64,000 nucleotides of DNA from Galbibacter sp035306585 (GCF_035306585.1 NZ_DATGNU010000129.1:1-64000); one strand, 5' to 3'. Shown: positions 35,617 through 44,818, counted from the stretch's first letter. A program made the numbers and translations. Notes: generated from the sequence alone by a model not told the origin.

Positions 35617-35624
35617 TACTTTTG
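35617..35624 (+). promoter_or_regulatory. -7 element of the hemA operon
   Basis: TACTTTTG, an exact TAnnTTTG, 21 bases before the hemA ATG at 35646. A clear -33 TTG is not seen at the right distance, which would suit an activator-dependent promoter. Confidence 0.5.
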
Positions 35625-35645
35625 TAAACGATTTTCGGAGAGTGA

Positions 35646-36896
35646 ATGGAAGCTTATAATATTTCTAAACATAATACATTTTACGCTATAGGAATCAGTT
35701 ATAAAAAAGCTGATGCTGCAATTCGAGGTAAATTTAGCCTGAGTGAAACAGCCAAGATTGGTTTGCTCACCCAAGCCAAAAATGCTGGGATGGACGCAAT
35801 AATGGCTACCTCTACCTGTAATAGAACAGAGATATACGGATTTGCTCAGCACCCTTTTCAACTCATTCAATTACTATGCGATAATTCCAATGGTAGTCTT
35901 GAAGATTTCCAGCGCATTGGTTTTGTGTATAAAAACAAGGACGCAATTGACCATCTTTTTAAAGTCGGTACTGGCCTAGACAGTCAAATTCTGGGAGATT
36001 TTGAGATCATCAGTCAGATTAAACAAAGCTTTACCATTTCAAAAAAAATCGGACTTACAAATCATTTTTTAGAGCGTCTTTGCAACTGCGTAATTCAGGC
36101 TAGCAAACGTATTAAAAATGAAACAGAACTGTCATCTGGTGCCACCTCTGTGGCTTTCGCTTCGGTACAATACATTTTAGCTAGAGTACCAGAGGTGTCG
36201 GAAAAAAACATCTTACTGTTTGGTACTGGTAAAATTGGGCGAAACACTTGTGAAAACATGGTTAAGCACACCAGAAACAATCATATCGTACTGATAAATA
36301 GAACCAAGGATAAGGCAGAGAAAATTGCGGGGAAGTTCAATTTGATTGTCAAAGATTACAGCAACCTACAAGAAGAAATCAGCCAATGTGATGTCCTCAT
36401 TGTGGCTACTGGTGCTCAGAAACCAACCATCACCAAAGAATTAATTCATTCCAAGAAAGAATTATTAATCTTGGATCTTTCCATCCCACAGAATGTGGAT
36501 CCTAGTGTTAAGGAGATGCCAAATGTCACCTTGGTTCATCTAGATCAATTGTCGCAAATGACCAATGAAACACTTAAGAGAAGAGAGCAATTTATCCCCC
36601 AAGCTGAAGAAATTATTCAGCAGGTCACCCAGGAATTCAAAAGCTGGTTGGAAACCAGAAAGTTTGCGCCCACCATTAAGGCTTTAAAGAAAAAACTAAA
36701 TCACATGAGGGATGCAGAGATTGATTTTCAGCGTAAAAAGATTGATGGATTTAACGATCAACAAGCGGAAATTATCAGTGATCGTATAATTCAGAAAATA
36801 ACTACGCAATTCGCCAATCACCTAAAAGACAGCTCAGACACCTCAACAGAAAGCATTGAACTTATTAAAAAAGTGTTTCAACTAGAAACCCTATGA
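35646..36896 (+). CDS. hemA: Glutamyl-tRNA reductase
   Basis: Committed step of C5 tetrapyrrole synthesis, reducing glutamyl-tRNA to glutamate semialdehyde with NADPH. The catalytic nucleophile is Cys58 in STCNRTEIYG, the NADPH fold has GTGKIGRN near 197, and the C-terminal dimerisation helices are complete at 416 residues. It opens the hemA-C-D-E-x-F-B operon; its stop overlaps hemC by 4 bases. GSA aminotransferase (hemL) is not in this window. Confidence 0.96.
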   Translation: MEAYNISKHNTFYAIGISYKKADAAIRGKFSLSETAKIGLLTQAKNAGMDAIMATSTCNRTEIYGFAQHPFQLIQLLCDNSNGSLEDFQRIGFVYKNKDAIDHLFKVGTGLDSQILGDFEIISQIKQSFTISKKIGLTNHFLERLCNCVIQASKRIKNETELSSGATSVAFASVQYILARVPEVSEKNILLFGTGKIGRNTCENMVKHTRNNHIVLINRTKDKAEKIAGKFNLIVKDYSNLQEEISQCDVLIVATGAQKPTITKELIHSKKELLILDLSIPQNVDPSVKEMPNVTLVHLDQLSQMTNETLKRREQFIPQAEEIIQQVTQEFKSWLETRKFAPTIKALKKKLNHMRDAEIDFQRKKIDGFNDQQAEIISDRIIQKITTQFANHLKDSSDTSTESIELIKKVFQLETL

Positions 36897-37813
36897 AAAA
36901 AACTATAAAAATTGGAACTCGCGATAGTGAATTAGCACTATGGCAGGCAAATCGTGTTAAATCCTTATTGGAGGCCGATGGTTATCAGACTGAAATTGTT
37001 GCTGTAAAATCTCAAGGAGACTTATTTCTCGACAAGCCTATACATCAATTGGGCATAACTGGTGTTTTCACCAAAACCTTAGATATCGCCATGTTAAATG
37101 GTACCGTGGATATCGTCGTTCATAGTATGAAGGATGTGCCTACGCAGCTCCCTAATGGCATTGTAAAAGGAGCTGTTTTAAAACGAGCCAATCCAAAAGA
37201 TCTATTGATTCAAAAAGAGAAATCAAAAGTCCTTCCTAAACAGGCTACCATAGCCACAGGGAGTTTAAGAAGAAAGGCGCAATGGCTCAACAAATACCCA
37301 CAACATGAGGTGGCAAATATTCGTGGAAATGTTCAAACACGTTTGCAAAAACTTCAAGACAGCCAATGGCATGGTGCCATTTTTGCAGCCGCTGGACTTG
37401 AGCGCATTAACCTTCGTCCTGAGACAACTATAGAACTAGATTGGATGATACCAGCGCCTGCTCAAGGAGCCATGTTAGTGGTGGCTTTAGAGCATGACGA
37501 TTATTCTAGAAAGGCACTTGAGGGTCTAAACGATTATCAAACCGATATTTGCACCACTGTAGAACGGGAATTTTTAAGAACCCTCGAGGGTGGCTGTTCT
37601 GCGCCTATTGGAGCCCTAGCTACCATAGATATCGATTATCTAACGCTTGTGGCTGGACTATTCTCCCTTGATGGCAAGCAAAAAGTTACCGTCGAGAAAA
37701 AAGTATTGATTGAAAACTGCGAAGGACTAGGGCACCTAAGTGCTTTAGAAGCTCTAAAACAAGGAGGTGAAGCCATCATGAAAGTGATCAGAAAAGATCT
37801 AAACCTCAAATAA
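36893..37813 (+). CDS. hemC: Hydroxymethylbilane synthase (porphobilinogen deaminase)
   Basis: Joins four porphobilinogen units into hydroxymethylbilane. The dipyrromethane cofactor attaches to Cys235 in EGGCSAPIG; the arginine-rich TGSLRRKAQW and NIRGNVQTR segments and the active-site SMKDVPTQ (79-86) are intact. Length 306 is normal. It overlaps hemA by 4 bases and is followed by an 80-base gap before hemD. Confidence 0.96.
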   Translation: MKKTIKIGTRDSELALWQANRVKSLLEADGYQTEIVAVKSQGDLFLDKPIHQLGITGVFTKTLDIAMLNGTVDIVVHSMKDVPTQLPNGIVKGAVLKRANPKDLLIQKEKSKVLPKQATIATGSLRRKAQWLNKYPQHEVANIRGNVQTRLQKLQDSQWHGAIFAAAGLERINLRPETTIELDWMIPAPAQGAMLVVALEHDDYSRKALEGLNDYQTDICTTVEREFLRTLEGGCSAPIGALATIDIDYLTLVAGLFSLDGKQKVTVEKKVLIENCEGLGHLSALEALKQGGEAIMKVIRKDLNLK

Positions 37814-37893
37814 ATACGCAAGGCATCCATCAATTGAAGGATTCGGTTTAAGGTTAGTTTTAAATCATTTCGCAAAATTTTCAAAAAAGTAAC

Positions 37894-38544
37894 ATGACAG
37901 AAGTATTAAGCACAAAAGAACTCCACATTACCCAAAGGAATATTTTACAAGAGGCTGGTATTGTTTGTTATGAGCACAACTTTATAGAAATCGTGTCCAT
38001 AGACTTTAAGCCAGTCGCACCTATTGAAAATGCCATTTTTACCTCGCAAAATGCGGTAAGAGCTATTTTAGATAAAAACATACAAATCACCAATTGTTTT
38101 TGTGTGGGTGATAAAACAGAAGCGCTTTTAAAACACCACAAATTTAATGTAGTTGAAAAGGCTTATCAGGCCCGTAAACTGGCCAAAATTATTGTGGAAA
38201 AATACCGGGAGCGATCCTTTGAGCTTTTCTGCGGAAACCTTCGTCGTGAAGAGCTCCCTGCTTTGCTGGAAAAACATAAAGTTACCTTGCATGAAACCCA
38301 GGTATACAAAACCAAACTTAACTCAAAAAACATGCTTCGTAGCTATGACGCCATTTTATTTTTCAGCCCAAGTGCTGTAGAAAGCTTTGCTCAAAGGAAT
38401 TTATTTGATAATACTATTGTCTTTTGTTTAGGTAAGACCACAGAAGCCGAGGTCAGAAAACACACCAATAATCTCATTACTGCAAATAGAACGACCATTG
38501 AAAATGTTCTAGTTCAGGTAATTAAACACTTTAATGGACTTTAA
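37894..38544 (+). CDS. hemD: Uroporphyrinogen-III synthase (second copy, in the heme operon)
   Basis: HemD fold of 216 residues, closing and isomerising hydroxymethylbilane to uroporphyrinogen III. Short motifs include FTSQNAVRAIL near 49-59 and FFSPSAVESFAQRN near 149-162. It lies between hemC and hemE, the expected site, so this copy is the likelier true hemD than the one at 10799. It is shorter than most (about 250 residues), mainly at the N-terminus. Confidence 0.88.
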   Translation: MTEVLSTKELHITQRNILQEAGIVCYEHNFIEIVSIDFKPVAPIENAIFTSQNAVRAILDKNIQITNCFCVGDKTEALLKHHKFNVVEKAYQARKLAKIIVEKYRERSFELFCGNLRREELPALLEKHKVTLHETQVYKTKLNSKNMLRSYDAILFFSPSAVESFAQRNLFDNTIVFCLGKTTEAEVRKHTNNLITANRTTIENVLVQVIKHFNGL

Positions 38545-38556
38545 AAGTATACTATT

Positions 38557-39585
38557 ATGATAAAAAACGATCTTTTCTTAAAAGCTTTAAAAGGCGAATC
38601 AGTAGAAAGACCGCCCGTGTGGATGATGAGACAAGCAGGTAGGTACTTACCTGAATTTATAGCAATAAAGGAGAAATACGACTTTTTTACCCGTTGTAGA
38701 ACCCCTGAATTAGCAGCGGAAATTACCGTGCAACCTATTCGGATCGTAAAGCCCGATGCGGCCATACTTTTTTCTGACATCTTAGTGATCCCACAAGCGA
38801 TGAATATTGATGTAGAAATGAAACCAGGGTTAGGACCTTGGGTACCGAATCCGATTCGATCGGCCAAAGATGTTGACCAAGTTGTCATTCCTGAGATCAA
38901 TGAAGAGTTGGGTTATGTAATGGATGCCATTAAGCTTACAAAGCAAATGTTAGATGACAGTGTTCCCTTGATTGGTTTTGCAGGGTCGCCTTGGACCATT
39001 TTATGTTATGCTGTGGAAGGACAAGGATCTAAGAGTTTTGATACCGCAAAAGGATTTTGTTTCTCTCAACCAGCGGCCGCTCATTCCTTACTACAAAAAA
39101 TAACCGACACCACCATTCTTTATTTAAAAGAGAAGGTTAAAAACGGTGTGAATGCCGTTCAGATATTTGACTCCTGGGGAGGCATGCTTTCTCCAGTGGA
39201 TTACCAAGAATTTTCTTGGAAGTACATCAATCAGATCGTCGAGGCCCTCTCTGAGGTTACGGAAGTTATTGTCTTTGGAAAAGGGTGCTGGTATGCCTTA
39301 GGAGAAATGTCCACGAGTAAGGCTTCTGCCATAGGAGTAGACTGGACCTGTTCTGCAGAAAATGCGAGAAAACTAACAGGTGGTCAGATTACCCTACAAG
39401 GTAATTTCGATCCATCAAGATTGTTATCGCCTATCCCAGAAATCAAAAAAATGGTTCATCAAATGATTGATGCCTTTGGAAAGGATAAGTACATCGCCAA
39501 TTTAGGCCATGGAATACTTCCTAACATTCCGGTGGATCATGCAAAAGCATTCGTAGAAGCTGTCAAAGAATATCAAGCCAAATAA
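38557..39585 (+). CDS. hemE: Uroporphyrinogen decarboxylase
   Basis: Removes four acetate carboxyls to give coproporphyrinogen III. The N-terminal signature PPVWMMRQAGRYLPEF (residues 19-34) and the GFAGSPWT loop are present; 342 residues is normal. It starts 12 bases after hemD. Its stop codon is directly followed by the ATG of the next gene (TAAATG), so the small unknown gene is coupled to it. Confidence 0.96.
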   Translation: MIKNDLFLKALKGESVERPPVWMMRQAGRYLPEFIAIKEKYDFFTRCRTPELAAEITVQPIRIVKPDAAILFSDILVIPQAMNIDVEMKPGLGPWVPNPIRSAKDVDQVVIPEINEELGYVMDAIKLTKQMLDDSVPLIGFAGSPWTILCYAVEGQGSKSFDTAKGFCFSQPAAAHSLLQKITDTTILYLKEKVKNGVNAVQIFDSWGGMLSPVDYQEFSWKYINQIVEALSEVTEVIVFGKGCWYALGEMSTSKASAIGVDWTCSAENARKLTGGQITLQGNFDPSRLLSPIPEIKKMVHQMIDAFGKDKYIANLGHGILPNIPVDHAKAFVEAVKEYQAK

Positions 39586-40101
39586 ATGAATTTTGGTCGT
39601 ATCATAAAGTCCCTTTCCCTAAGACAAATAACGACCATAATAGGGAAGGTTATCTCAAGTCCTGTGATGTTCTATTGCTTTGTGAAGGCTACAAAAGAAT
39701 GTGTCCAATTATGTGATCAGCATTTTGGTAAAGCACATCATAAAAATAACAAGGCAAATGCTTATCGTCATGCACTTTGGAATATGTTTATAGTACACTA
39801 TTGCCTTAAGCGCGGAAAGGATCTTGAAAGCGCTATTAAATGGGCTAAAGATATCACCGATTGGCACGAAAGAGCCTTTGTGAATAATCCGTTGGAAACA
39901 CAAATGGATTTGCACAACAACAAAATGGGTCGCCAATTGATTAAACGAATGCACGTAAAGGATCCAGCAAAAGTTAACCAAGTTGCAATAGATCAATATT
40001 TGATGGAAAAATTACAACATGCCAAAAAACTAACCAACAACACACCTCTAATTCAGGTCAATGAGGAACAACTTGTTTATCTTGAAGATTTCAACAACTA
40101 G
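39586..40101 (+). CDS. Small histidine-rich protein of unknown function in the heme operon (DUF6973-like)
   Basis: Protein of 171 residues, basic, without signal peptide; a weak hydrophobic stretch lies near 17-32. The conserved-looking core is NAYRHALWNMF (58-68), followed by DWHERAF and a MDLHNNKMGRQ segment. This H..N, HE, DLHNN order resembles the family named DUF6973, an assignment made from memory and not certain. It begins on the base after the hemE stop, 33 bases before hemF, and is read in the heme operon. Conserved His, Glu and Asp could bind metal, but no function is known. Confidence 0.6.
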   Translation: MNFGRIIKSLSLRQITTIIGKVISSPVMFYCFVKATKECVQLCDQHFGKAHHKNNKANAYRHALWNMFIVHYCLKRGKDLESAIKWAKDITDWHERAFVNNPLETQMDLHNNKMGRQLIKRMHVKDPAKVNQVAIDQYLMEKLQHAKKLTNNTPLIQVNEEQLVYLEDFNN

Positions 40102-40134
40102 CGATTTTAAAGCAATACGGTTAAAAAAGCAAAT

Positions 40135-41037
40135 ATGAAAAATAAATTCTACCAATACATTGTATCGCTTCAAGATACCATTACATCTAAATTGGAGCAA
40201 GTAGACACCCGAGCTAAATTCCAGGAAGACCTATGGGAGCGTCCTGAGGGAGGCGGAGGAAGAACCAGAGTTATTGAAAAAGGAAAAGTGTTTGAAAAAG
40301 GCGGCGTTAACATTTCAGCTGTGCATGGCCCCCTGCCAAAATCAATGCAAGCCTATTTTAAAGTGGGTGATTGTGATTTTTTTGCCTGTGGTTTGTCGTT
40401 AGTGTTACACCCAGCCAATCCCTTCATTCCTACCGTTCATGCCAATTGGCGCTACTTTGAGATGTATGACAAACAAGGAAACACCATTGATCAGTGGTTT
40501 GGTGGTGGTCAGGATTTAACGCCCTATTACCTCTTCGAGGAGGACGCCCAGCATTTCCACCGTATATGTAAACAAGCCTGTGACAAACATGATGCGAGGT
40601 TCTATAATGAATTTAAAACCAAATGTGATCAATACTTTTGGAACACCCACCGAAACGAAGCCAGAGGAATTGGAGGTTTATTTTTCGATTACTGTAAAGC
40701 AGAGCAAGGAAAAAGTATTGAGGATTGGTATAATTTTGTAACACAAGTGGGTGATAGCTTTTTGGATGCCTATATTCCAATTGTTGAAAAACGAAAAGAT
40801 ATCCCTTATTCACCGCAAAACAGACAGTGGCAAGAAATCCGTCGAGGACGCTATGTAGAGTTTAACCTTGTCCATGACAAGGGAACCTTATTTGGTTTAA
40901 AGACCAACGGAAGAATAGAAAGTATTCTGATGAGCTTACCTCCACATGTTCAATGGGTCTATGACCATAACCCAATGAAGGGAAGTGAGGAAGAAAAATT
41001 AATAGCGGTTTTAAAAAACCCTAAAACTTGGGTATAG
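40135..41037 (+). CDS. hemF: Coproporphyrinogen III oxidase, oxygen-dependent
   Basis: Oxidative decarboxylation of coproporphyrinogen III to protoporphyrinogen IX with molecular oxygen. Family segments are WERPEGGGGRTRVI near 35-48, VHANWRYFEM and WFGGGQDLTPYYLFEED. The 300 residues match HemF. It implies an aerobic life style; no oxygen-independent HemN is in the window. Confidence 0.96.
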   Translation: MKNKFYQYIVSLQDTITSKLEQVDTRAKFQEDLWERPEGGGGRTRVIEKGKVFEKGGVNISAVHGPLPKSMQAYFKVGDCDFFACGLSLVLHPANPFIPTVHANWRYFEMYDKQGNTIDQWFGGGQDLTPYYLFEEDAQHFHRICKQACDKHDARFYNEFKTKCDQYFWNTHRNEARGIGGLFFDYCKAEQGKSIEDWYNFVTQVGDSFLDAYIPIVEKRKDIPYSPQNRQWQEIRRGRYVEFNLVHDKGTLFGLKTNGRIESILMSLPPHVQWVYDHNPMKGSEEEKLIAVLKNPKTWV

Positions 41038-41076
41038 GTTCCCTAACTTCAAGTAAATTATTTAAAAAACATATCG

Positions 41077-42072
41077 ATGTATCCATTAAGAAGAAATAGA
41101 AGATTAAGAGCAACGCAAGCTATAAGAAGCTTAGTGCAAGAGACGACCATTAGTCCAAATGATTTCCAAACACCGTTATTTGTGGTGGAGGGAAAAAATA
41201 TTAAAGATGAAATTTCATCCATGCCTGGATATTACCGTTTTAGCCTGGACCGCTTAGTTGAAGAAGTTAAACTAATCTGGTCTCTTGGAATTAAGTCTGT
41301 ATTGTTATTTGTCAAGGTGGAACACCACCTAAAAGACAACAAAGGTACCGAGGCTATCAACCCCAATGGGCTTATGCAACGGGCTATAAAAACAGTCAAA
41401 GACGCCGTGCCAGCAATGCTCGTTATGACCGATGTGGCTCTTGATCCCTATTCTATTTTTGGCCACGATGGTATTGTAGAGAAGGGAAAGATACTCAATG
41501 ACGCCTCTGTCAATATACTGTCGCAAATGGCCTTGTCTCATGCCCAAGCAGGTGCAGATTTTGTCGCACCAAGTGATATGATGGATGGTAGAATCCTAGC
41601 CATTCGAGAGACACTTGAACATGAAGGATATTACGACACCGGAATTATGAGTTATAGTGCTAAATACGCATCCGCTTTCTATGGTCCTTTTAGAGATGCC
41701 CTTGATTCTGCCCCAGTAGATACCCAGGATATTCCTAAGGATAAAAAAACCTATCAAATGGATATTGCCAATAGAACAGAAGCCATTAGAGAAACACAAA
41801 TGGATATCGATGAAGGAGCGGATATTGTGATGGTAAAACCAGGGCTTTGTTATTTAGACATCGTACGCGATCTTAAAAACACCTTTGATATCCCTATTGC
41901 AGTTTATCAAGTCAGTGGAGAGTACGCCATGATCAAAGCAGCTGCCCAGCGAGGTTGGCTGGATGAAAACGCAGTGATTATGGAGCAATCCATGGCCATC
42001 AAAAGAGCGGGGGCAGATATTATATCGAGCTATTATTCCAAAGACATCGCGAGGCTAATTGCGAATTTATAA
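41077..42072 (+). CDS. hemB: Porphobilinogen synthase (ALA dehydratase), aspartate-rich metal type
   Basis: Condenses two 5-aminolevulinate molecules to porphobilinogen. Schiff-base lysines are Lys196 (SYSAKYAS) and Lys254 (MVKPG). The metal region reads DVALDPYSIFGHDG at 119-132, the aspartate-rich form that replaces the three zinc cysteines, so the enzyme is expected to use magnesium or potassium and not catalytic zinc. It ends the operon, 39 bases after hemF, before a terminator. Confidence 0.96.
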   Translation: MYPLRRNRRLRATQAIRSLVQETTISPNDFQTPLFVVEGKNIKDEISSMPGYYRFSLDRLVEEVKLIWSLGIKSVLLFVKVEHHLKDNKGTEAINPNGLMQRAIKTVKDAVPAMLVMTDVALDPYSIFGHDGIVEKGKILNDASVNILSQMALSHAQAGADFVAPSDMMDGRILAIRETLEHEGYYDTGIMSYSAKYASAFYGPFRDALDSAPVDTQDIPKDKKTYQMDIANRTEAIRETQMDIDEGADIVMVKPGLCYLDIVRDLKNTFDIPIAVYQVSGEYAMIKAAAQRGWLDENAVIMEQSMAIKRAGADIISSYYSKDIARLIANL

Positions 42073-42103
42073 CCCTTTGATAAAACTTCTAATTCAAAAC
42101 AGT

Positions 42104-42150
42104 TTAGGAATTAGTAGGTTCCCCTACTGGTTCCTAATTGTTAGTTTTTT
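42104..42150. terminator. Terminator between hemB and the S8 protease
   Basis: Stem TTAGGAA (42104-42110) with TTCCTAA (42131-42137) and inner AGTAGG (42113-42118) with CCTACT (42123-42128). A T-run at 42145-42150 follows on the plus strand. On the minus strand the hairpin follows the protease stop within four bases, so it may serve both. Confidence 0.8.
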
Positions 42151-44648
42151 AAGAATTTTGCTCTAGAACCTTTGCTTCCGTCTGCAATAGCAACTACATA
42201 CAATCCTGGAGGAAAAGTAGAAACATCGATCATTTTATTATACCCATTCCCATAGGCCACTCTATTCCCTGAGGCGTTAAAAATTTGGTATCCATCGTTC
42301 TGAGAAGTCAGTCCCTTAATTTTAATGGACGATACAGCTGGGTTAGGATATACTAAAATCCGATTAGAATCCTTGTTTAAATTGTCCTGGTTGTCAAGAC
42401 CTATCTCCGGAGCAATAGGGTGTTTTTTATGAGTTTTCACTTGGTAAACATCACTTTCTAACGAGCGATTCCCAGCAGCATCCATTGCCACAACTACAAA
42501 CTCATAAGAATGATCAGGTAAAAGTCCTTCAACAGTAACTTGAGTGATACCATAAGATCCAATTTTAATGCCATCTTGATATAGCTCATAGGCGATTGTC
42601 CCCACATTATCCTGCGAAGTCTCCCAATTAAGAATAAGTGATCCAGTAGTAACCTCGGTTGCCATCAACCCCAAAGGAATACTTGGAGCTTGGGTATCTA
42701 CAAACTTGGTTCTAAAACTAACCACTTTGCTAAAATCAGATTCCGCTAGTTCTGAACATAAGGTTCTCACCTTCCACTGATATACAGTATTCTCTTGTAA
42801 TTTTGTCAATTCAAGGTTGTTTTCCGTCACTAGCACGGTATTCCACTCTTGGATACTTCCTTTTTTATTGGACTGTGTTCTATATGCAACCTCGTAAATA
42901 GCATCATCAACAGACTCCCATACCAAATTTACCTTTTCTTCTTCTATGGAACCTATTTTAAGATCAGCAGGTGTTTTCAAGACACAATCACTCCCTTTAA
43001 CTCCAGTAACGATCAAGGAAAAATCTTGGTGATCTTTCAGCAGTGTTCCTTTGTGGCTTACCTGGATAATATAAGTTCCTGAGGCATTTAAAACCTCTAC
43101 TTTTTCAAAAGGATCCACATTATTGATCCCTTGTACTGCCATCTGGTAACCATTAGAAGCAGTAAGTTTCCATGGGAAAAATTCACCATCTTCACCCTCT
43201 TTATACACCACAATATCTAAATCATTGACCAACACCGAGGTCGCATCATTTAGGTTTCCTTTATTATCACTGTTAAATGCAGGATCAGTCCACGAAATAG
43301 AAGCCATTAAGGTTTCACCTTCTTCTACTTGGTAAGTATATTGTAAGGTTTCCCCATTAGAAAGTGAAGTCTCCTTAATAGCACTGTTAAGACCAACATT
43401 TGAAATAGTATTCGCAGCTCTTTTAGTGTTGATAATTCCCCAACCAAATCGGGCATCAGGACCTGGAAACTCTCCAGCCTCATCAGCGGTATGTAAACTC
43501 AAGCCTTTTAAGGTAGCTGCTTTCATAAAATCACCATGGGTTTCTTTGTAATATTGTTGTAACAAAAGTAAGGCACCCGTAACACCAGGAGCAGCCATAG
43601 AAGTTCCAGACTGTGCCAAATAGCTTGTTTCGCTATCGCTATAGGCCGAATACACATTGACACCTTCTCCAGTAATATCTGGCTTAATACGTCCGTCATC
43701 AGTAGGGCCAAAATTACTGAAAGAAGCAATTTGTGCATTAACGATATTTTGATCTTGGTCAAACGCTACATTGTCTGCGGCAGCAACGGTTAAACCGTTT
43801 TTAGAAACGGCATAACCCAATAAAAGATCATAAGCATCCGAAGGAGTACCCGTAATTGGTTGCTCATTGTATTGTAATTGCTGAGTATTCCCTGCGGCGG
43901 TTACCATTAAATAATAAGGCGCATTGTACATGATTTCATCCCAATCTTTGGATTGGTAGATATAAGCGCCAAAATACCAATCTGGAATCGTTTTAGCACT
44001 GATCCCATAAGAGTGATTTGAAAGTAATAACCCTTGAGAAGCAGCTTGTGCTACCTCAGCCTCATCATTGGACCAGTCATAACTTACACCCTCTGCATTA
44101 AAAGCGACTCCCTTAGCCTTTGGATCAACACCAGCAGCTAAGATCGTACCTAAGACATGTGTAGCATGTCCACTGACTCTTTTTGCATCATCCCCAGTTT
44201 GCACACGACCATTTAATTCTTGGTGAGAAAGTAAGGCTTTACCACTATCCCATACCCCAACATACATTCCCAAACCATCCACGTCCAAATGTAAATCACC
44301 ATTTTGATAGAGCGCATTGGACCTTGAGGTATAAACTACGTTGTCATTATAAGTAGTATAGTAGATTGGGGCACCGTCAGGTCCAAGTTGCTCTAATTCT
44401 TCATAACCACCGTTTGAAAGTTCGGTAGAGATCGCCCAACCCTTGGTCAAGGCAACACGACGCGCCTCAGCCTTATTACGCTGGCTTACCTGCTTATATC
44501 TATGAGAAAGAGTTTTTAATTGTTCCGAATGTTTAAGCTTATAGTATGCGCGACCATGATGTTGCTGAGCAACTAAATTTGAAGGATTAACAAATAACCC
44601 AGTTACCATTGCTAAAAGTAAGATCGATTTAAGTAGTTGTGCTTTCAT
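42141..44648 (-). CDS. Secreted S8 subtilisin-like protease with type IX sorting domain
   Basis: Exported protease of 835 residues. Signal peptide about 1-28 (ending LVAQQ), subtilase domain about 120-415 with Asp134, His161, Asn254 and Ser350 (SGTSMAAPG), a beta-sandwich region about 420-545, two fibronectin type III domains (about 550-650 and 655-745), and a C-terminal Por secretion domain (about 765-835, starting VYPNPAVSS) that sends it through the type IX system to the cell surface or medium. Single gene, with phased direct repeats upstream. Confidence 0.93.
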   Translation of the reverse strand: MKAQLLKSILLLAMVTGLFVNPSNLVAQQHHGRAYYKLKHSEQLKTLSHRYKQVSQRNKAEARRVALTKGWAISTELSNGGYEELEQLGPDGAPIYYTTYNDNVVYTSRSNALYQNGDLHLDVDGLGMYVGVWDSGKALLSHQELNGRVQTGDDAKRVSGHATHVLGTILAAGVDPKAKGVAFNAEGVSYDWSNDEAEVAQAASQGLLLSNHSYGISAKTIPDWYFGAYIYQSKDWDEIMYNAPYYLMVTAAGNTQQLQYNEQPITGTPSDAYDLLLGYAVSKNGLTVAAADNVAFDQDQNIVNAQIASFSNFGPTDDGRIKPDITGEGVNVYSAYSDSETSYLAQSGTSMAAPGVTGALLLLQQYYKETHGDFMKAATLKGLSLHTADEAGEFPGPDARFGWGIINTKRAANTISNVGLNSAIKETSLSNGETLQYTYQVEEGETLMASISWTDPAFNSDNKGNLNDATSVLVNDLDIVVYKEGEDGEFFPWKLTASNGYQMAVQGINNVDPFEKVEVLNASGTYIIQVSHKGTLLKDHQDFSLIVTGVKGSDCVLKTPADLKIGSIEEEKVNLVWESVDDAIYEVAYRTQSNKKGSIQEWNTVLVTENNLELTKLQENTVYQWKVRTLCSELAESDFSKVVSFRTKFVDTQAPSIPLGLMATEVTTGSLILNWETSQDNVGTIAYELYQDGIKIGSYGITQVTVEGLLPDHSYEFVVVAMDAAGNRSLESDVYQVKTHKKHPIAPEIGLDNQDNLNKDSNRILVYPNPAVSSIKIKGLTSQNDGYQIFNASGNRVAYGNGYNKMIDVSTFPPGLYVVAIADGSKGSRAKFLKN

Positions 44649-44672
44649 AACATTTGGGATTGTTTTGCTTTA

Positions 44673-44680
44673 TAAATGTA
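44673..44680 (-). promoter_or_regulatory. Probable -7 element of the S8 protease
   Basis: TACATTTA on the minus strand matches TAnnTTTG in seven of eight positions, 24 bases before the ATG at 44648. The first of the phased repeats begins exactly 20 bases upstream of it, where a -33 element belongs. Confidence 0.4.
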
Positions 44681-44700
44681 GGTTGAATACAAAACTTTCC

Positions 44701-44755
44701 CGATGAAATGCACGATTTATTCGATGAAATGCAAAGGATTATTCGATGAACTGCA
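44701..44755 (-). repeat. Three phased direct repeats (TGCATTTCATCG) before the S8 protease
   Basis: On the plus strand CGATGAAATGCA occurs at 44701-44712 and 44722-44733, and CGATGAACTGCA at 44744-44755. The pitch is 21 and then 22 bases, two helical turns, and ATTAT-like bases precede copies two and three. A fourth copy in the opposite orientation (one mismatch) is at 44819-44830. The set looks like an activator-binding array reading toward the protease. Confidence 0.6.
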
Positions 44756-44818
44756 TAAAAGAAGGTAAAATGTAAGTAATAAAGTAATTTCTCAGTAGGA
44801 ATATTCTTTAGCGTAAAG

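Noticed and set aside
44701..44755. Short repeats with regular spacing that might be read as a CRISPR remnant
   Set aside because: Only three 12-base units at 21-22 base pitch, with AT-rich spacers of 9-10 bases, no cas genes, and position at a promoter. Operator repeats explain them better.
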